The notes under the pieces are model-generated. The model ran no database searches, was not told the origin of the DNA, and was given only the letters and a program-made list of their open reading frames with translations. Of a DNA stretch of 37,340 bases, positions 16,992 to 26,154 are shown one piece after another. Position numbers and translations under genes: made by a program. Position 1 is the stretch's first letter; each line of letters begins with the position of its first letter. The stretch comes from Anaerolineae bacterium (lineage in GTDB: Bacteria > Chloroflexota > Anaerolineae > B4-G1), in the NCBI GenBank assembly GCA_026418995.1, contig JAOAAG010000037.1, forward strand, positions 1-37,340, read 5' to 3'.

Positions 16992-18113
16992 ATCAAAGTG
17001 TGCTTTGAGTTGAGTGGCGGCACGCTCCCAGGTAAATTGAGCTGCCTGGGCCAATCCACGCGTGATCATCGCTTGCCTTCTCTCAGCATCGGCCAGCACC
17101 AGCGCCATCGCCTGGGCCAGGCCGTCGGTATCGAGAGGGTCCACTAACAGGGCCGCGTCGCCGGCTACCTCCGGGAGCGAGGAGGCGTTCGAGCAGACGA
17201 CAGGCACGCCACAGGCCATCGCTTCCAGCACCGGCAGCCCAAACCCCTCATAGAGGGAGGGGAAGGCGAAGAGCACGGCGTTGCGATAGAGCGCCGGCAG
17301 GTCGCGGTCGTCAACAAAGCCCAGGATGTGCACCCGGTCGCAGTATCTCTCCGCCTCGGCCAGGACTTCCTGATACAGCCAGCCAGGTGCGCCCGCGATG
17401 ACCAGTCGGAGTTGGGGATCGGGTAATTGGCCGAATGCCCGGATGAGGCGCACATAGTTTTTGCGCGGCTGCAGTGTGCCCACGGAGAGGATGTAGGGCT
17501 TGGCGCCGACGCCGTAGCGCGTCTGCAGGCGTTGCAGTTCTCCTTCGTCAGGCTGCGGGCAGAAGCGCGCCTCTACACCACTGTACAGCACGCGCACCTT
17601 TTCGGGCGGCGTTCCCAGCAGGGCGATCAGGTCAGCACGGGTGTGGGCAGAATCGGCCAGCACCAGGTCCGCCCGCGCCACCGACCGGGGCACTACTCGC
17701 TCCAGGTAGCGACACAGCGCGGGGACAAACGCCTCCGGGTAGCGGAGGAACGAGAGGTCGTGGACGGTGAGGAGGGTGCGCGTGGCGCGACTGGTTGGCG
17801 GGAGGACAAAGTCCGGTGAGTAGAACAGGTCGAGCGAGCCGGTGATCACTTCTACGGGGAGGGGCAGGCGTAACCTGTGCCAGAGACGGGCGAGCCAGTC
17901 GTCAGAAATGGGAAGCGCGCGTACCTCCACGTGATCCTGCAAAGGTGCAGCCCACGCCCTCCGGCGGGCCGGCTCCAGCCCTCCCACAGCGGCGAAAACC
18001 ACGTAGTGGTGCGGGCTCTCCAGCCTCAGCAATGCGTGCACCAGTTCGCGGGTGTAGCGCCCGATGCCGGCACGCTGGCGGGCCGCCGCGGTGTAGTCTA
18101 TGCCGATGCGCAT
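16965..18113 (-). CDS. GT4-family glycosyltransferase
   Basis: A 382-residue GT-B fold retaining glycosyltransferase, cytoplasmic or membrane-peripheral, using a nucleotide sugar. The N-terminal Rossmann domain begins [20 protein letters not shown] with a glycine-rich acceptor loop. The C-terminal domain shows [12 protein letters not shown] and the EX7E motif EGFGLPVLE ([21 protein letters not shown]). The start ATG at 18113 lies 2 nt after the stop of the GT-C-like membrane gene, so the two are translationally coupled. Mannosyl- or rhamnosyl-transfer to a cell-surface glycan is the usual role of such pairs, but donor and acceptor cannot be assigned. Confidence 0.93.
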   Translation of the reverse strand: MRIGIDYTAAARQRAGIGRYTRELVHALLRLESPHHYVVFAAVGGLEPARRRAWAAPLQDHVEVRALPISDDWLARLWHRLRLPLPVEVITGSLDLFYSPDFVLPPTSRATRTLLTVHDLSFLRYPEAFVPALCRYLERVVPRSVARADLVLADSAHTRADLIALLGTPPEKVRVLYSGVEARFCPQPDEGELQRLQTRYGVGAKPYILSVGTLQPRKNYVRLIRAFGQLPDPQLRLVIAGAPGWLYQEVLAEAERYCDRVHILGFVDDRDLPALYRNAVLFAFPSLYEGFGLPVLEAMACGVPVVCSNASSLPEVAGDAALLVDPLDTDGLAQAMALVLADAERRQAMITRGLAQAAQFTWERAATQLKAHFDLLLTPKRL

Positions 18114-18115
18114 CT

Positions 18116-20371
18116 CTACCTTTCCGTTGGCAGCACCCGAATGGTCGTGAGCGTGACGCTGGTGGCCTGCATCCGTCCCCCCTTCGGCACCGTGGGCAGG
18201 TGGACAATGCGCCCCTCCTGGAACTGATACACGACTACACGCACCTCATATACACCAGGCGGGGCATCTGTAGCGACTGCCAGGGCATACGGGTCGGTGA
18301 TGGGCTGGCCGGGCCGCCAGGTGGAGGTCGGAGCCGTGCCGTCTACGGGCCAACCGTCGCGTTGAGCAGCCTTGCGCCACATGCTATCTATCACCTGTAC
18401 CGAGATGGTGTAGTCGGTATCCATCGCTCGCAGAGCCTTCCAGTAAAGGATCAGCTCAATCGTCTCGGACGGGCGCACCACCCTCTGTCTCAGCTCGTAC
18501 CCCACCAGGGCCAGTTTGTTACCAAAGTTGATGAAGATGGGATTAGGGAACTCGCCGGGCCTGGGGAGCACCTCCACCCTCCCGAAGCGTACATTGTCGG
18601 CTCCGGTGTCGGTGAGCACCCGCGCTCCACTCGTCCGGTCGTACAGGCCGACCTCAAGCTGGGCCACGTCAGGAGTCCAGGCGGTATCCGGTACCTGCAG
18701 CACATAGCGGTCACGCCAGGTATAACCTGGCTTCAGCCGGGTCGTGGACAGCCGCCCCAGGCCGGGAAAGGTATCCCGCTGCGCCACGAGCAGTTCTCCC
18801 TCACCCAGTAAATGGACGAAGACGGTATAGTCTCGTTCGGCAGGCGCGATAGCCTCCCAGTAAAGGGTCACCGGCACCTGTCCCCCGGGCTGCACGGCCG
18901 CCGTATCCAGCTCATATCCCCGCAGACGCAGTATATCCCCGAAATTTACCTCCAGCGGATGTGGTATGGACACATGTGTCAGATGCTCCGGCAGAGCATA
19001 GGCCGGCCTGATCCAGGCAAACGGCGCAATGACCGCGAGGCCGAACAGGAGCAGGGCAAAGCCCAACGGGACGTGCCGGCCGGAATCTCGGGGAAACCAT
19101 CCTACCACTCCCAGCGCCAGCATGAGCGACCAGGTGGAGATGGCGGAGAAGACCAGGCGGCCCTGTGAGGACCAGGTGTCGCGTGCCCAGGAAAGCGCCC
19201 AGGGGAGAAACACACCCAGTCCCCACAAAAAGCAGAGGGCAAGATGGAGTTTGCGGAGGGAATTGCGCCACCGGACGATGGCCGGGATAAGGCCCAGGGC
19301 GGCGAACATCGCGCAGCCATTGAGCATACCATAGACCAGAGAGGGCATGGGGACATTCAGACCACCGAAGTTACCCCAGTAGCCGGCGGCGAAGCTGTGG
19401 CGCTCGCGCCACAGTTGCGCCAGGTCCGCCGGCACCTCGCGGGTGCCCAGAATCAGTTTGAAGACGTTAAGGCCGAGCCAGTCGCCGTACAGTATAAAGT
19501 TACGCCAGTACCACCAGCCGGCAATGCATACCAGCGGCAATGCCGTCGCCACTCCGCCGAGCACAAACTCCTTCCATGAACGATAACGCAGCGCCCGTAG
19601 CGTGACCACGAGCGCCACGAGCACCGCCAGAGCCGGCCAGCCGAGCTTGGTCAACGCCGCCAGGCCCAGCACGACCCCGAGAGCGACATAGAAAACCAGC
19701 GCTCTTTGTGTGTTTAGATCGGCCAGGTTGAGGATCATCAGCACAGCCAGGTTGCACAGGAGCACAGCCAGATTGTCGTTGTTCACCGAGGCGGAGATAA
19801 AGACGAACATGGGGGTAAAGGCATGGATGGCAGCCGCGCCCAGCGCCAGTTCAGGATGGAGTGGCAAGACCAGGCGGACAATGCGGTAGGTCAGATACAC
19901 CGACCCGACCCCCATCAGGACAGAAAGGAAGCGAATGATGTGCAGGGCCAGGATGGTACCTCGCCAGGGAAATGCCTCGCGCGCCGGATCGTGCACGACC
20001 AGATTGATATTGCCGTCGGGGGTCGCGACGCCGTTATCCACGTGGGGGTTCAGATAGCGCACCGCCTCCATATCGGAGGTGTCAATCCACGCCGTGGCGA
20101 CGGCCATCAGGAAATAGTAGAGCGGGGGCTGGCTGCCCTCCTGCCTCCAGGGTGTCTCTACGCCCGGTACCTGCACTGGCAGGCTCCAGTGATCGGCGAT
20201 GTATTTGACCATGGGGTAATGCCATAGCTCATCGGAGGCCTCGAAGGGAGGGACGATGACGCTGTATAGCACGCCCAGGATGGCGAAGGTGAGGAGAATG
20301 AGCGCTATTCCCCGGCGGTAACAGTCCGGGTGCTCAGAATGTTGGGATTGGAGTGAGGAAACAGGTTGCAT
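18116..20371 (-). CDS. GT-C / DUF2142-like polytopic membrane protein with two extracellular beta domains
   Basis: A 751-residue membrane protein. The first 460 residues contain about 10-12 hydrophobic segments. The first outer loop carries PPFEASDELWHYP, the acidic motif seen in GT-C enzymes and DUF2142 proteins that use lipid-linked sugars, and QGRLVF occurs in a later loop. Residues about 470-750 are outside the membrane and hold two related beta-sandwich repeats (GQVPVTLYWEAIAPAERDYTVFVHLL and ETIELILYWKALRAMDTDYTISVQVI). It probably transfers a sugar from a polyprenyl carrier onto an extracellular glycan or protein; this is inference. AGGGGAG precedes the ATG at 20371 with a tight 3-nt spacing. 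The GT4 gene follows directly. Confidence 0.85.
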   Translation of the reverse strand: MQPVSSLQSQHSEHPDCYRRGIALILLTFAILGVLYSVIVPPFEASDELWHYPMVKYIADHWSLPVQVPGVETPWRQEGSQPPLYYFLMAVATAWIDTSDMEAVRYLNPHVDNGVATPDGNINLVVHDPAREAFPWRGTILALHIIRFLSVLMGVGSVYLTYRIVRLVLPLHPELALGAAAIHAFTPMFVFISASVNNDNLAVLLCNLAVLMILNLADLNTQRALVFYVALGVVLGLAALTKLGWPALAVLVALVVTLRALRYRSWKEFVLGGVATALPLVCIAGWWYWRNFILYGDWLGLNVFKLILGTREVPADLAQLWRERHSFAAGYWGNFGGLNVPMPSLVYGMLNGCAMFAALGLIPAIVRWRNSLRKLHLALCFLWGLGVFLPWALSWARDTWSSQGRLVFSAISTWSLMLALGVVGWFPRDSGRHVPLGFALLLFGLAVIAPFAWIRPAYALPEHLTHVSIPHPLEVNFGDILRLRGYELDTAAVQPGGQVPVTLYWEAIAPAERDYTVFVHLLGEGELLVAQRDTFPGLGRLSTTRLKPGYTWRDRYVLQVPDTAWTPDVAQLEVGLYDRTSGARVLTDTGADNVRFGRVEVLPRPGEFPNPIFINFGNKLALVGYELRQRVVRPSETIELILYWKALRAMDTDYTISVQVIDSMWRKAAQRDGWPVDGTAPTSTWRPGQPITDPYALAVATDAPPGVYEVRVVVYQFQEGRIVHLPTVPKGGRMQATSVTLTTIRVLPTER

Positions 20372-20385
20372 ATGCTCCCCTGGTG

Positions 20386-20413
20386 CTGCGTGTTGCGTAT
20401 TCCGTGTTGCGTG
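20386..20413. repeat. RNTQY-type short repeat, second copy
   Basis: CTGCGTGTTGCGTATTCC followed by GTGTTGCGTG, 15 bp upstream of the ATG of the membrane protein. It matches the 14-bp units at 16927-16959 in both sequence and position (the leader of a minus-strand gene). Confidence 0.75.
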
Positions 20414-20434
20414 TGCCGAGGGCCACAGGGGGTT

Positions 20435-20463
20435 ATGATACCTCTGTCTTGAAAGCAGCGCAA
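20435..20463 (-). promoter_or_regulatory. Promoter of the DUF2142/GT4 operon
   Basis: Minus-strand TTGCGC (20463-20458), a 17-nt spacer, TATCAT (20440-20435). The start would be near 20428, about 57 nt before the ATG. The -35 is weak. Confidence 0.42.
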
Positions 20464-20474
20464 GTGCATTGGCC

Positions 20475-20503
20475 TTGCGTTCCGGTGTCCCCGATAGTAT
20501 ACT
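20475..20503 (+). promoter_or_regulatory. Promoter of glyA-gcvT
   Basis: TTGCGT (20475-20480), a 17-nt spacer, TATACT (20498-20503). It is divergent from the membrane-protein promoter. The 75-nt leader shows no recognisable glycine riboswitch and ends in a strong SD, AGGAGGAG, before ATG 20587. Confidence 0.42.
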
Positions 20504-20586
20504 TCCGCAATGTCAGGCGTGATGTCGCATCAGCAGGGAGACGTGTTCTCCGTTCATAGCCCAGTTGAACACCCCAGGAGGAGACC

Positions 20587-23500
20587 ATGCCCGACGATTT
20601 TCTCTTCCGCGCTGACCTGGAAGACCTGGACCCCTTCATAGCTGACCTCATTCGCTGGGAGCAGGAGCGCCAGGCCCGTAAACTCATCCTCATCCCCTCC
20701 GAGTCCTACGCCCCCAGGGCCGTCCGGCAGGCGCTTGGCTCTGTGTTTCAGAATGTTTATGCCGAAGGCTACCCGCCTCTGAGGATGACCCGCGACCCTG
20801 AGGAGCGGCTGCGGGACGTGGCCTGGCAACTGGCCTTCTACCGCCGCTATGCCGACCGCCGTTTCTACAAAGGCGTGGACTATGTGCATCTGGTGGAGTG
20901 CCTGGCCCAGCGTCGCTGCGCTGCACTCTTTGCCCACGACGACGTCCGCCCGGAGCACATCTTTGTTAACGTCCAGCCCCTCTCCGGCGCCGCGGCCAAC
21001 CTGGCCATCTACCAGGCTCTCATGAGACCCGGCGATGTCCTGATGGGGATGGACCTCTTCCAGGGCGGCCACCTGACCCACGGCTCCGAGTTCAATATCT
21101 CCGGGAAATGGTACCGCCGGGTCTCCTATGGCGTAGACGCGAAGACTGAGCGGCTGGACTACGACGCCATCCGGGCGCTGGCCCGTCAACACCGGCCGCG
21201 CGTCATCGTCGCCGGATACACCTCCTACCCTTGGGCGCCCGACTGGCGTGCCTTTCGCGCCATCGCCGACGAGGTTGGAGCCTATCTCGTCGCCGACATC
21301 GCGCATACTGCCGGGATGGCCGCTGCCGGGGCCTATCCCAACCCTGTCGGCATCGCCCATGTTACCGTCTTTACCACCCACAAGACCATCTGCGGGCCGC
21401 GCGGTGCCTGCATCCTCACCACCGACGAGGCACTGGCTCAGGCGATCGATATGGCCGTCTTCCCCGGTGAGCAAGGCGGGCCGCATGTCAACAAGTTTGC
21501 GGCGATGGCCGTGGCTTTTGGACTGGCCCGGACAGAGCACTTCCGGCGGCTTCAGCACCAGATTGTTGCCAACGCCAGGGCCCTTGCAGAGGCCCTTCAG
21601 AAGCGTGGGCTTCGCCTGGCCTACGGCGGCACGGATACCCACTTGCTCGTGGTGGATCTGAAGTCGGTGAGCGACCGCGAGGGGGGCGACCGCAAGGGGG
21701 GCGACCGCGAGGGGGGCGACCGCAAGGGGGGCGACCGCAAGGGGGGCGACCGCAAGGGTCGCCCCTACGTCCTGTGGGGGGAACCGGCGGCCCGTATCCT
21801 GGACCTGGCTGGCATCGTTGTCAATAAGAACACCATCCCAGGGGACACCCAGACCGCATTAGCGACGGGCATCCGCATGGGCACCCCGTGGGTCACCCAG
21901 AGGGGGTTGAACGAGGAAGATATGGAGACCCTGGCAGACCTCATCGCCCGACTCCTGCGCGCCATCCGGCCCTTCGCCTATAACGGCCTGGTGGGCACGC
22001 TCCCGCGCGGAAAGGTGGAGCTGGACGTTCTGGAAGAGGTGCGGGCGGGAGTAGCGAAGCTGGCAGAAAAGGCCGGGATTGACTTTGCATACGCCCCCAC
22101 CGGCTACCCTCATTTCTACTCTTTCGGGCCTGCCGGGAAGAATACCGCCCTGCGCGTGACCGGCTGGCGGGCCCGGCAATTTATCCAGCAGGTGGTTACT
22201 GCCAACATCGCCGATCTGGAGGCGGGCCAGACCAGAGCCGCTCACATGCTGGATCGCCACGGCAGCCTCATCGCCAAGGTAGTCATCCAGCGGGAGACGC
22301 CCGACGAGTGGGGCCGGGACCGCTACCTTATCGTCCCCACAGCGAATGGCAGCCGTGTCGCTGCCTGGCTGCGCGCTCTCTCCGACGGTTACGTCCTCTT
22401 TGACGAAGCCGACATCTACCGCAAGATTGAAGGGCCGGTGGTGGTAGAGGAAGCCCCGGACATCCCCGCCCTCTCGCTCGTCGGAGACGCAGAACTAGAC
22501 CTCACCAAACCCTACTTCATCGGCCAGTCCGCCTTCACGGAACGCGCAACACGCAATACGCAATACCCTGAATGGCGCTGGGAGGAACGACAGTCCCCCA
22601 TCAAGCGCACCCCCCTCTACGAGACCCACAAGCGGCTAGGCGCGAAGATGGTCCCCTTCGCTGGGTGGGAAATGCCGGTCTGGTACACCTCCGTGGGAGA
22701 GGAACACCGCGCGGTGCGGGAGACGGCAGGCCTTTTTGACGTGGCCCACATGGGCGTCTTTGAGGTCGCTGGCCCCCATGCTACCGTCTTCCTGGACACC
22801 GTCTGCTCCAACTACGTCGCCTGGCTGGAGGACGGGCAGTCCCTCTACGGCTACCTCCTGGACCCCGACGGCAACGTGATAGATGATGTGATGATTTACC
22901 GCCGCCGGGCTGATCTCTACCTGATGGTGGTCAACGCCGCCAACGAGGAGAAGGACTGGGACTGGCTGAACGCGGTAAACGAGCAACGGGTGATGATTGA
23001 CCGAACCCGCCCGTGGGTGCGGGTGGAGGCGCAGGCGACCTTGCGCAACCTGAAGGATCCGTCAGCGGGGGAGTTGCAGCAGCGGGACCTGGCCCTGCAG
23101 GGCCCGGCGTCGCTCCCGACACTGCTGGCGCTGGCCGATGGAGACCGGTTCCGCACCGCACTGGCCCGTCTGCGCCGCACGGACCTGCTGGAGGGAGCCC
23201 TGGCGGGGATTCCCGTCGTCGTCGCCCGCACCGGCTACACCGGCGAGGAGTGGGGCTACGAGATCTTCGTCCACCCTGACCAGATGCCCACACTCTGGGA
23301 CAAAATTCTGGAGGCTGGAGAGCGGTACGGGGTCAAACCGGCAGGGCTGGGCGCGCGGGATTCCACCCGCACCGAGACGGGACTCCCCCTCTACGGCCAC
23401 GAACTGGCGGGCCCTTTCAACATCTCGCCGCTGGAGGCGGGCTTCGCCGGGTATGTCAAGTACCACAAGCCCTTCTTCATCGGACGGGACGCGCTCCTGG

Positions 23501-23844
23501 CCCAGGAGGAGACGAGGGAGCGGGAGGTGCTCCGCTTCCGCGTCGCCGAAAAGGGGGTCCGTCGCCCACAGACGGGCGACCCGGTGGTCAATCGCAGGGG
23601 GCAACTGATCGGCCATGTCACCAGTTGCTCCATTGACGCCGAAGGGTATCTGGTGGGGATGGCGATTGTGAAGCAGCAGTACCACGTGCCGGGAACCCAG
23701 ATTGCCATCTTCCCGCTGGGCGGGAAGTCGTTGGAGGAAGCGGCGGGGGCCGACCGGGCTGTCCTACCGGTGGAGGCGACGGTGCTCACCCGTTTCCGGG
23801 GGCGGGTAATGGAGGCTCAGGTCTTACGGACGGCGGAGGACTGA
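20587..23844 (+). CDS. glyA-gcvT: Bifunctional serine hydroxymethyltransferase / glycine cleavage T-protein fusion
   Basis: A 1085-residue fusion in one-carbon metabolism. Residues 1-490 are SHMT (serine plus THF to glycine plus methylene-THF): [15 protein letters not shown] and the PLP lysine Lys266 in [12 protein letters not shown] (most relatives have HKTLRGPRG). About 515-650 resembles a degenerate folate-binding GcvT/YgfZ N-domain ([20 protein letters not shown]). Residues 670-1085 are a complete aminomethyltransferase ([56 protein letters not shown]). Two repeat-derived insertions keep the frame: a GDRKG tract at about 361-394, in the loop after HLLVVDL, and RATRNTQY near 652-660 before the GcvT part. 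Fusion would couple glycine production and cleavage in the cytoplasm. Lipoyl GcvH and GcvP are not in the window. Confidence 0.95.
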   Translation: MPDDFLFRADLEDLDPFIADLIRWEQERQARKLILIPSESYAPRAVRQALGSVFQNVYAEGYPPLRMTRDPEERLRDVAWQLAFYRRYADRRFYKGVDYVHLVECLAQRRCAALFAHDDVRPEHIFVNVQPLSGAAANLAIYQALMRPGDVLMGMDLFQGGHLTHGSEFNISGKWYRRVSYGVDAKTERLDYDAIRALARQHRPRVIVAGYTSYPWAPDWRAFRAIADEVGAYLVADIAHTAGMAAAGAYPNPVGIAHVTVFTTHKTICGPRGACILTTDEALAQAIDMAVFPGEQGGPHVNKFAAMAVAFGLARTEHFRRLQHQIVANARALAEALQKRGLRLAYGGTDTHLLVVDLKSVSDREGGDRKGGDREGGDRKGGDRKGGDRKGRPYVLWGEPAARILDLAGIVVNKNTIPGDTQTALATGIRMGTPWVTQRGLNEEDMETLADLIARLLRAIRPFAYNGLVGTLPRGKVELDVLEEVRAGVAKLAEKAGIDFAYAPTGYPHFYSFGPAGKNTALRVTGWRARQFIQQVVTANIADLEAGQTRAAHMLDRHGSLIAKVVIQRETPDEWGRDRYLIVPTANGSRVAAWLRALSDGYVLFDEADIYRKIEGPVVVEEAPDIPALSLVGDAELDLTKPYFIGQSAFTERATRNTQYPEWRWEERQSPIKRTPLYETHKRLGAKMVPFAGWEMPVWYTSVGEEHRAVRETAGLFDVAHMGVFEVAGPHATVFLDTVCSNYVAWLEDGQSLYGYLLDPDGNVIDDVMIYRRRADLYLMVVNAANEEKDWDWLNAVNEQRVMIDRTRPWVRVEAQATLRNLKDPSAGELQQRDLALQGPASLPTLLALADGDRFRTALARLRRTDLLEGALAGIPVVVARTGYTGEEWGYEIFVHPDQMPTLWDKILEAGERYGVKPAGLGARDSTRTETGLPLYGHELAGPFNISPLEAGFAGYVKYHKPFFIGRDALLAQEETREREVLRFRVAEKGVRRPQTGDPVVNRRGQLIGHVTSCSIDAEGYLVGMAIVKQQYHVPGTQIAIFPLGGKSLEEAAGADRAVLPVEATVLTRFRGRVMEAQVLRTAED
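21671..21768 (+). repeat. GC-rich 15-bp tandem repeat ending in a palindrome, inside glyA
   Basis: Five tandem 15-bp units GCGACCGCRAGGGGG (R alternates between units) and a sixth that ends in GGTCGCCCCTAC. The last unit forms a perfect 9-bp hairpin, GGGGCGACC (21743-21751), loop GCAAG, GGTCGCCCC (21757-21765). Translation gives [11 protein letters not shown] repeats and then GRPY. Because the unit is 15 bp, the reading frame is kept. Confidence 0.92.
22544..22566 (+). repeat. RNTQY-type short repeat inside gcvT linker
   Basis: GCGCAACACGCAATACGC followed by AATAC, in frame and encoding RATRNTQY in the linker between the SHMT/GcvT-like part and the GcvT part. It is the reverse complement of the leader repeats at 16927 and 20386. 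Confidence 0.75.
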
Positions 23845-23851
23845 CTGTACG

Positions 23852-23891
23852 GCCGGACATGGCTGTGGTGGTGCTCCATCTGTCCGTCGGC
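23852..23891 (+). terminator. Possible weak terminator hairpin after glyA-gcvT
   Basis: GCCGGACATGG pairs imperfectly with CCATCTGTCCGTCGGC, just 7 nt after the stop codon. No T-tract follows. Beyond it, 23892-24105 shows nothing I can name. Confidence 0.3.
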
Positions 23892-24105
23892 TCAACCTAC
23901 GCATCCGCCCTATCTCGTCTTTCACTGTGACCACCGACATCTGGTCTCGGGGTACCTTATCTGACCGCGTTAGCGAAACAATGTTGCCCTCCACTGGGTC
24001 AAAGCCGTAGGGTGGTACACAAGTGCTATCGCCGACCCTTGTCTGATCCCGCATCCTTGCTTGCCGAGGAGACGGCGGTAGCAGTAAGGGTATCCCCCTG
24101 TTTTT

Positions 24106-24176
24106 TGCAAGCGTTCACAAAAGGTATTGACAAAAGCACAAAATCGTGGTAAAATCTTTATGCAAACGTTCACAAA
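24106..24176 (+). promoter_or_regulatory. LacI-type operator pair around a strong promoter (importer operon)
   Basis: Operator TGCAAGCGTTCACAAA (24106-24121), -35 TTGACA (24127-24132), a 17-nt spacer, -10 TAAAAT (24150-24155), operator TGCAAACGTTCACAAA (24161-24176). Operator centres are 55 bp apart, and the second covers the start point. The core AACGTT with a central CG is the LacI-family signature. The same layout stands before lacI at 35011. It drives the binding-protein gene through a leader of about 280 nt. Confidence 0.9.
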
Positions 24177-24212
24177 TAAGCCTGTAGCCAAAAGGGTAGG
24201 CTGTTTCCCCTC

Positions 24213-24226
24213 TGTGAGCGTTTTCC
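24213..24226 (+). promoter_or_regulatory. Degenerate LacI-type operator in leader
   Basis: TGTGAGCGTTTTCC matches the leader operator TGTGAACGTTTACA at 11 of 14 positions. Its centre is 52 bp from the preceding operator centre, close to five helical turns. Confidence 0.45.
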
Positions 24227-24233
24227 AGGCTTC

Positions 24234-24250
24234 TTCTGAAACTTTCAGAA
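24234..24250. promoter_or_regulatory. Perfect 17-bp palindrome in leader
   Basis: TTCTGAAA, C, TTTCAGAA: perfect 8-bp arms with a 1-base centre, unlike the LacI-type sites. Too tight for an RNA hairpin, so a dimeric DNA-binding protein site is more likely. Confidence 0.5.
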
Positions 24251-24299
24251 TAGCAGCATAGGTCCTCATTGTCCGTCATTTCGTTTAGGGCTCAAGATG

Positions 24300-24313
24300 T
24301 GTGAACGTTTACA
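24300..24313 (+). promoter_or_regulatory. LacI-type operator in leader (distal)
   Basis: TGTGAACGTTTACA, nearly palindromic, about 130 nt before the binding-protein ATG. Equivalent in role to the operator at 35177 before lacI. After it, 24314-24442 holds only the SD GGAGGGAGG. Confidence 0.8.
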
Positions 24314-24442
24314 TTCTAGGAAATGTGCTGAGATCTGTAGAGGAGGTGTCCTATTCGAGCCGGTGACTAGTGATTCCCCCAGCCTTAAGTGATGCGTCTT
24401 GCAACACCCTTTTGTAGCTTTCTGAAATTGGAGGGAGGAAAA

Positions 24443-25813
24443 ATGGAAGAGAAACGGTTAAGTCGTCGTGAGTTTTTGCGCTTAAGCGCATTGGCCGCGG
24501 CTGGTGCGGCGCTGGCAGGTTGTGCGCCTCAGACGCCTGCTGCAAAGCCGACTGAAGTGGTCAGCACAGCTCCCCCCACAGAGCCGACCCCGTTCCTGTT
24601 CTGGTTCCAGGCCGAGAATCACGAGCCTGAATACCGGACACGCGTTGAGGAGCTCAACGAGAAATTTAACATCAAATTCTCGTATGAGCTTATGTCGCGC
24701 GATGCGATGACTCAGAAATTCCCAGCGACTCTGATGGCTGGCAGTGGTTTTCCTGACATCATCGAGCAAAATGCTGATGATATCGTGAAGTTCCTGAAAG
24801 GTGATGACAGTGTTATTCCCTTTGTTGACTTAAAACCTGCGCTGAAGGCCAGCCCTTATGCAGACCAGGTGCTGATGAGCCGGTTTGACCGCTATAGCAA
24901 GGACGGGAAGTTTTACGGTGCACCCCATGACGTACACCCTGTCTTGATGCTTTATCACGAAAGAGCATGGCAGGAATACGGCTATGATCCCTCGACCTTC
25001 ACTACTTACGAGAAGTTCCTGCAGGCTGCCAAAGGCGTTGCTGCCAAGACCAATATGGAGATGCCAGATGGTCGGCCCCTGGGGGTCATCATGGACTGCT
25101 TGAGCTGCACCAACTTGCCGGCTCGCATGATGGACCTGGGGATCTGGTGGACGGACGCTGACGGTAATCCTATGTTAAAAACCCCAGAGTTCAGAGAGGC
25201 TGCCTCCAACTGGATGCTCTTCCGGGATTACTGGATGAACATTGATTGGGGCAACCAGGTGGCTATGCTCAAAGAGGGACAGGTACTGACGCAGTTCTGC
25301 CCTGACTGGCTGTATGGGATTCACTTCCAGGGTACTGCCAATGACAAGGAATGGCTGGCCAATTCTCCGATGCGAATGGCGATCCTGCCAGGCATGAAGG
25401 AAGACGCCCCACGCACTACATCTTGGGGTGGTACCAGTGCGTCGGTGCCCAAGCTATCCCCCATTAAGGAACTGGCGGTTGAGGTTCTGCTATACCTGTA
25501 CTTTGAAAATGGTGAGGGCCAGCTAGCTAAACGGTTTGTAGATACGGGGATTTTGCCGCCTGTGCCAGGATGCTGGGATGACCCTGTGTTCCACGAACCC
25601 AAAGAGTATCTTGGTGGGCAAATCGCCGGTGAGCTCTTCATTGAGGCGGCCAAACGTCTGCCCAGCTACTCGGAACAGTGGACGACACACCTGGTCACAG
25701 AGGCGTGGGGTGGCCAGTTTGCCTCCGCGTGGGCCGGGGAAATCACCCTCGATGAGGCCATTGAAGCCGCTTACGCGCAGGCTGTCGCAGACATCGAGAA
25801 GAACAAGTTTTGA
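24443..25813 (+). CDS. ABC sugar transporter substrate-binding lipoprotein (family 1)
   Basis: A 456-residue extracellular solute-binding protein that would capture oligosaccharides and hand them to the permeases. The ATG at 24443 follows GGAGGGAGG. Residues 1-30 combine a twin-arginine-like motif, SRREFLRL, with a lipobox LAGC, so it is exported folded and anchored as a lipoprotein. A T/P-rich linker follows (residues 30-50), then the bilobal domain with FPDIIEQNADDI and a Trp/Tyr-rich C-terminal lobe typical of sugar binders. It heads the operon controlled by the LacI-type operators. Base composition is visibly more A+T-rich than in the genes before 23844. Xylo-oligosaccharide is the likely ligand from context only. 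Confidence 0.93.
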   Translation: MEEKRLSRREFLRLSALAAAGAALAGCAPQTPAAKPTEVVSTAPPTEPTPFLFWFQAENHEPEYRTRVEELNEKFNIKFSYELMSRDAMTQKFPATLMAGSGFPDIIEQNADDIVKFLKGDDSVIPFVDLKPALKASPYADQVLMSRFDRYSKDGKFYGAPHDVHPVLMLYHERAWQEYGYDPSTFTTYEKFLQAAKGVAAKTNMEMPDGRPLGVIMDCLSCTNLPARMMDLGIWWTDADGNPMLKTPEFREAASNWMLFRDYWMNIDWGNQVAMLKEGQVLTQFCPDWLYGIHFQGTANDKEWLANSPMRMAILPGMKEDAPRTTSWGGTSASVPKLSPIKELAVEVLLYLYFENGEGQLAKRFVDTGILPPVPGCWDDPVFHEPKEYLGGQIAGELFIEAAKRLPSYSEQWTTHLVTEAWGGQFASAWAGEITLDEAIEAAYAQAVADIEKNKF

Positions 25814-25859
25814 TCCAACAACTACAGCCTGCCCCTATGATACGTGGCCTGGTGAATGT

Positions 25860-25889
25860 ACCGGGGGAGTGGGGAGTTGCTCCCCCGGT
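25860..25889 (+). other. Intercistronic hairpin between binding protein and permease
   Basis: ACCGGGGGAG, 10-nt loop, CTCCCCCGGT: a perfect 10-bp stem 46 nt after the stop. No clear T-tract follows (CACTTTATGT). Such hairpins in sugar ABC operons often stabilise the upstream message or act as partial terminators, giving more binding protein than permease. Confidence 0.75.
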
Positions 25890-26154
25890 CACTTTATGTA
25901 TAATGTCATTGGTATACCGATTCCGGCCGCATGGAGACATGACTCTATCGGTTAATGTTCAGTGAAGAGTTTGGTCCCCAGGAATATACCTCTGCTTTTC
26001 TTCCGTGTCCGGTGCCCAGCCAGTGTTTCGCATCTGCCCCGGTCGGTTATGCTGAGGCTTATCCTGTTCTCGTACGCTCATCGCCAACACCACTCCGTGT
26101 TGCCCCTGGCAGGGAAGGGGACCATTAAGGACTAGACACCTGAAGGAGGTTCAG
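25890..26154 (+). other. Non-coding spacer
   Basis: 265 bases between the hairpin and the first permease. I see no gene, operator or convincing promoter in it, only the SD AAGGAGG before ATG 26155. Confidence 0.6.

Noticed and set aside
20504-20586. Glycine riboswitch before glyA-gcvT
   Set aside because: Leader is only about 75 nt and lacks the conserved glycine-aptamer core.
20554-21642. Minus-strand ORF of 362 codons opposite glyA
   Set aside because: Antisense shadow of SHMT.
21671-21768. CRISPR-like array
   Set aside because: Units are contiguous 15-mers without spacers and are in frame within a gene.
23824-24054. Minus-strand ORF of 76 codons after glyA-gcvT
   Set aside because: No proper SD, no family resemblance, and it runs into the 3' end of the fusion gene; probably chance.
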